Positions 21,577 through 22,209 of a DNA stretch of 22,209 bases are shown here, piece after piece. The stretch is taken from contig JBFMCN010000026.1 of the NCBI GenBank assembly GCA_040754475.1, positions 1 through 22,209 on the forward strand. Reading direction: 5' to 3'. Below the pieces are notes generated by a model. That model was not told where the DNA came from. It searched no databases and saw only the letters and a program-made list of their open reading frames with translations. Made by a program: the position numbers and the translations under genes. The first letter of the stretch is position 1; each line of letters starts with the position of its first letter. This DNA is from JAJPHY01 sp040754475 (GTDB lineage: Bacteria; Actinomycetota; UBA4738; HRBIN12).

Positions 21577-21678
21577 CCACCCATTCTGCCGTGCGACTCA
21601 GGACTCCGCCTTTGCAGGCATTGACAGGTATGGATGGAATGCGCACACTTGGCATCGACAGACTTGGGAACTATTTAC

Positions 21679-21708
21679 TTGACATACCCATGAGCTTGGG
21701 TGTATTAT
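21679..21708 (+). promoter_or_regulatory. Promoter of the transposase gene, leaderless layout
   Basis: TTGACA (21679-21684) and TATTAT (21703-21708) are separated by 18 bases, a close match to the sigma-70 consensus. The predicted start, seven bases after the -10, is the A of the ATG at 21715, so the message would be leaderless. In the spacer ACCCA (21686-21690) and TGGGT (21697-21701) form an inverted repeat with a six-base centre that could be an operator. Local base composition is less GC-rich than the ribosomal genes. Confidence 0.65.
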
Positions 21709-21714
21709 CGACGT

Positions 21715-22209
21715 ATGGCAAGGGACGACCTGAACCTCATCAAGCTCATGGAGCGATTCTCCGACGCCGAGTCGGCGGCGGAGTTCCTTGAGGCGATCCG
21801 CTGGCCTACCGGCCCCGTGTGCCCCCGATGTGATGGCGCCAAGGTGTACCGGATCAAGGCAAGCCGTGACCGCCGTCGCCTCTGGAAGTGTGCGGCCTGC
21901 CGTAAGCCCTTCAGTGTCGCCGTAGGGACCATCTTCGAGGCTAGCCACATCCCGCTCCACAAGTGGCTGATCGCCTTCCATCTTCTGTGTGCGTCCAAGA
22001 AGGGTATGAGTTCCCTTCAGCTGAGTCGGATGCTCGGAATCACGCAGAAGTCGGCTTGGTTCATGACGCACCGTATTCGCTATGCGATGACGCAACCTCC
22101 GTTCAGCGCGAAACTGTCGGGAGTCATTGAGGCAGATGAGACCTTCATCGGCGGCAAGCCCCGCGCCGGAGACGTTCGCACCAAGAAGGAAGCTCGTATG
22201 TGGAGCGAG
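21715..22209 (+). mobile_element. IS1595-family transposase, N-terminal part (cut by window end)
   Basis: The reading frame is open for 165 codons from ATG 21715 to the window end. An N-terminal zinc ribbon has C36-x2-C39 (VCPRCDG) and C59-x2-C62 (WKCAACRKPFSV), followed by FEASHIPLHKWLIAFHLLCA, a helical domain with LSRMLGITQKSAWFMTHRIR, and the start of the catalytic DDE-like domain at VIEADETFIGGKPR, with D141 as the first acidic residue. This order is diagnostic of the IS1595 family. The second and third catalytic residues and both element ends are not visible. Codons ending in T (CGT, CTT) are more common than in the neighbours, consistent with transfer. Confidence 0.9.

Noticed and set aside
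21621..21650. A second TTGACA upstream of the transposase
   Set aside because: No -10-like hexamer lies 16-19 bases downstream, whereas TTGACA at 21679 pairs with TATTAT.

Overview
The window is high-GC DNA and carries one nearly complete ribosomal-protein supercluster in the order usual for Actinomycetota: end of tuf, then rpsJ-rplC-rplD-rplW-rplB-rpsS-rplV-rpsC-rplP-rpmC-rpsQ-rplN-rplX-rplE-rpsZ-rpsH-rplF-rplR-rpsE-rpmD-rplO, then secY-adk-map, then infA-rpmJ-rpsM-rpsK-rpoA-rplQ-truA, and later rplM-rpsI. GTG and TTG starts, 1- or 4-base stop/start overlaps, a Zn-type S14 and a TTG-initiated infA fit an actinobacterium-like Gram-positive lineage, probably a deep or uncultured one. The genus cannot be read from the sequence.

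Layout. 1-123 is the 3' end of tuf, only 31 bases before rpsJ. 155-9674 is the S10/spc gene block, tightly packed and probably translationally coupled. 9695-12419 is secY-adk-map, with a TAGAAT -10 placed so that the secY message could be leaderless. 12568-15986 is the alpha-type operon, preceded by a strong promoter (TTGGAC-18-TATACT). rpsD is absent between rpsK and rpoA. 16013-19929 is an accessory block lying between truA and rplM: a SatP/YaaH-type acetate permease (-), a double-PAS NarL-type histidine kinase with no adjacent response regulator (+), a Crp/Fnr regulator (-), a DUF4177-like small protein (+) and a small zinc-ribbon protein (-). 20125-21357 is rplM-rpsI with its own promoter and a leader hairpin. 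A DUF2007-like gene (-) follows. The window ends inside an IS1595-family transposase.

How the genes work together. Most of the window builds the ribosome, RNA polymerase alpha, the Sec channel and associated housekeeping enzymes (adenylate kinase, methionine aminopeptidase, IF-1, TruA). The accessory block looks like a sensing and carbon-uptake module: acetate transport, a soluble PAS kinase and a cyclic-nucleotide-fold regulator, with palindromes in the control regions that resemble NarL/DevR- and Crp/Fnr-type operators.

The most unusual points are: a 15-base unit (TAG-ATG...) repeated three times between rplF and rplR that makes two five-codon mini-ORFs; long low-complexity tails on S3 and L29 (acidic) and on L13 (histone-H1-like, Lys/Ala/Pro); a hairpin at the predicted 5' end of the rplM message; and a possible 33-residue membrane peptide antisense to the extended tail of the Crp/Fnr gene. 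No wholly new multi-gene system is evident. I saw no tRNA, rRNA or CRISPR array.
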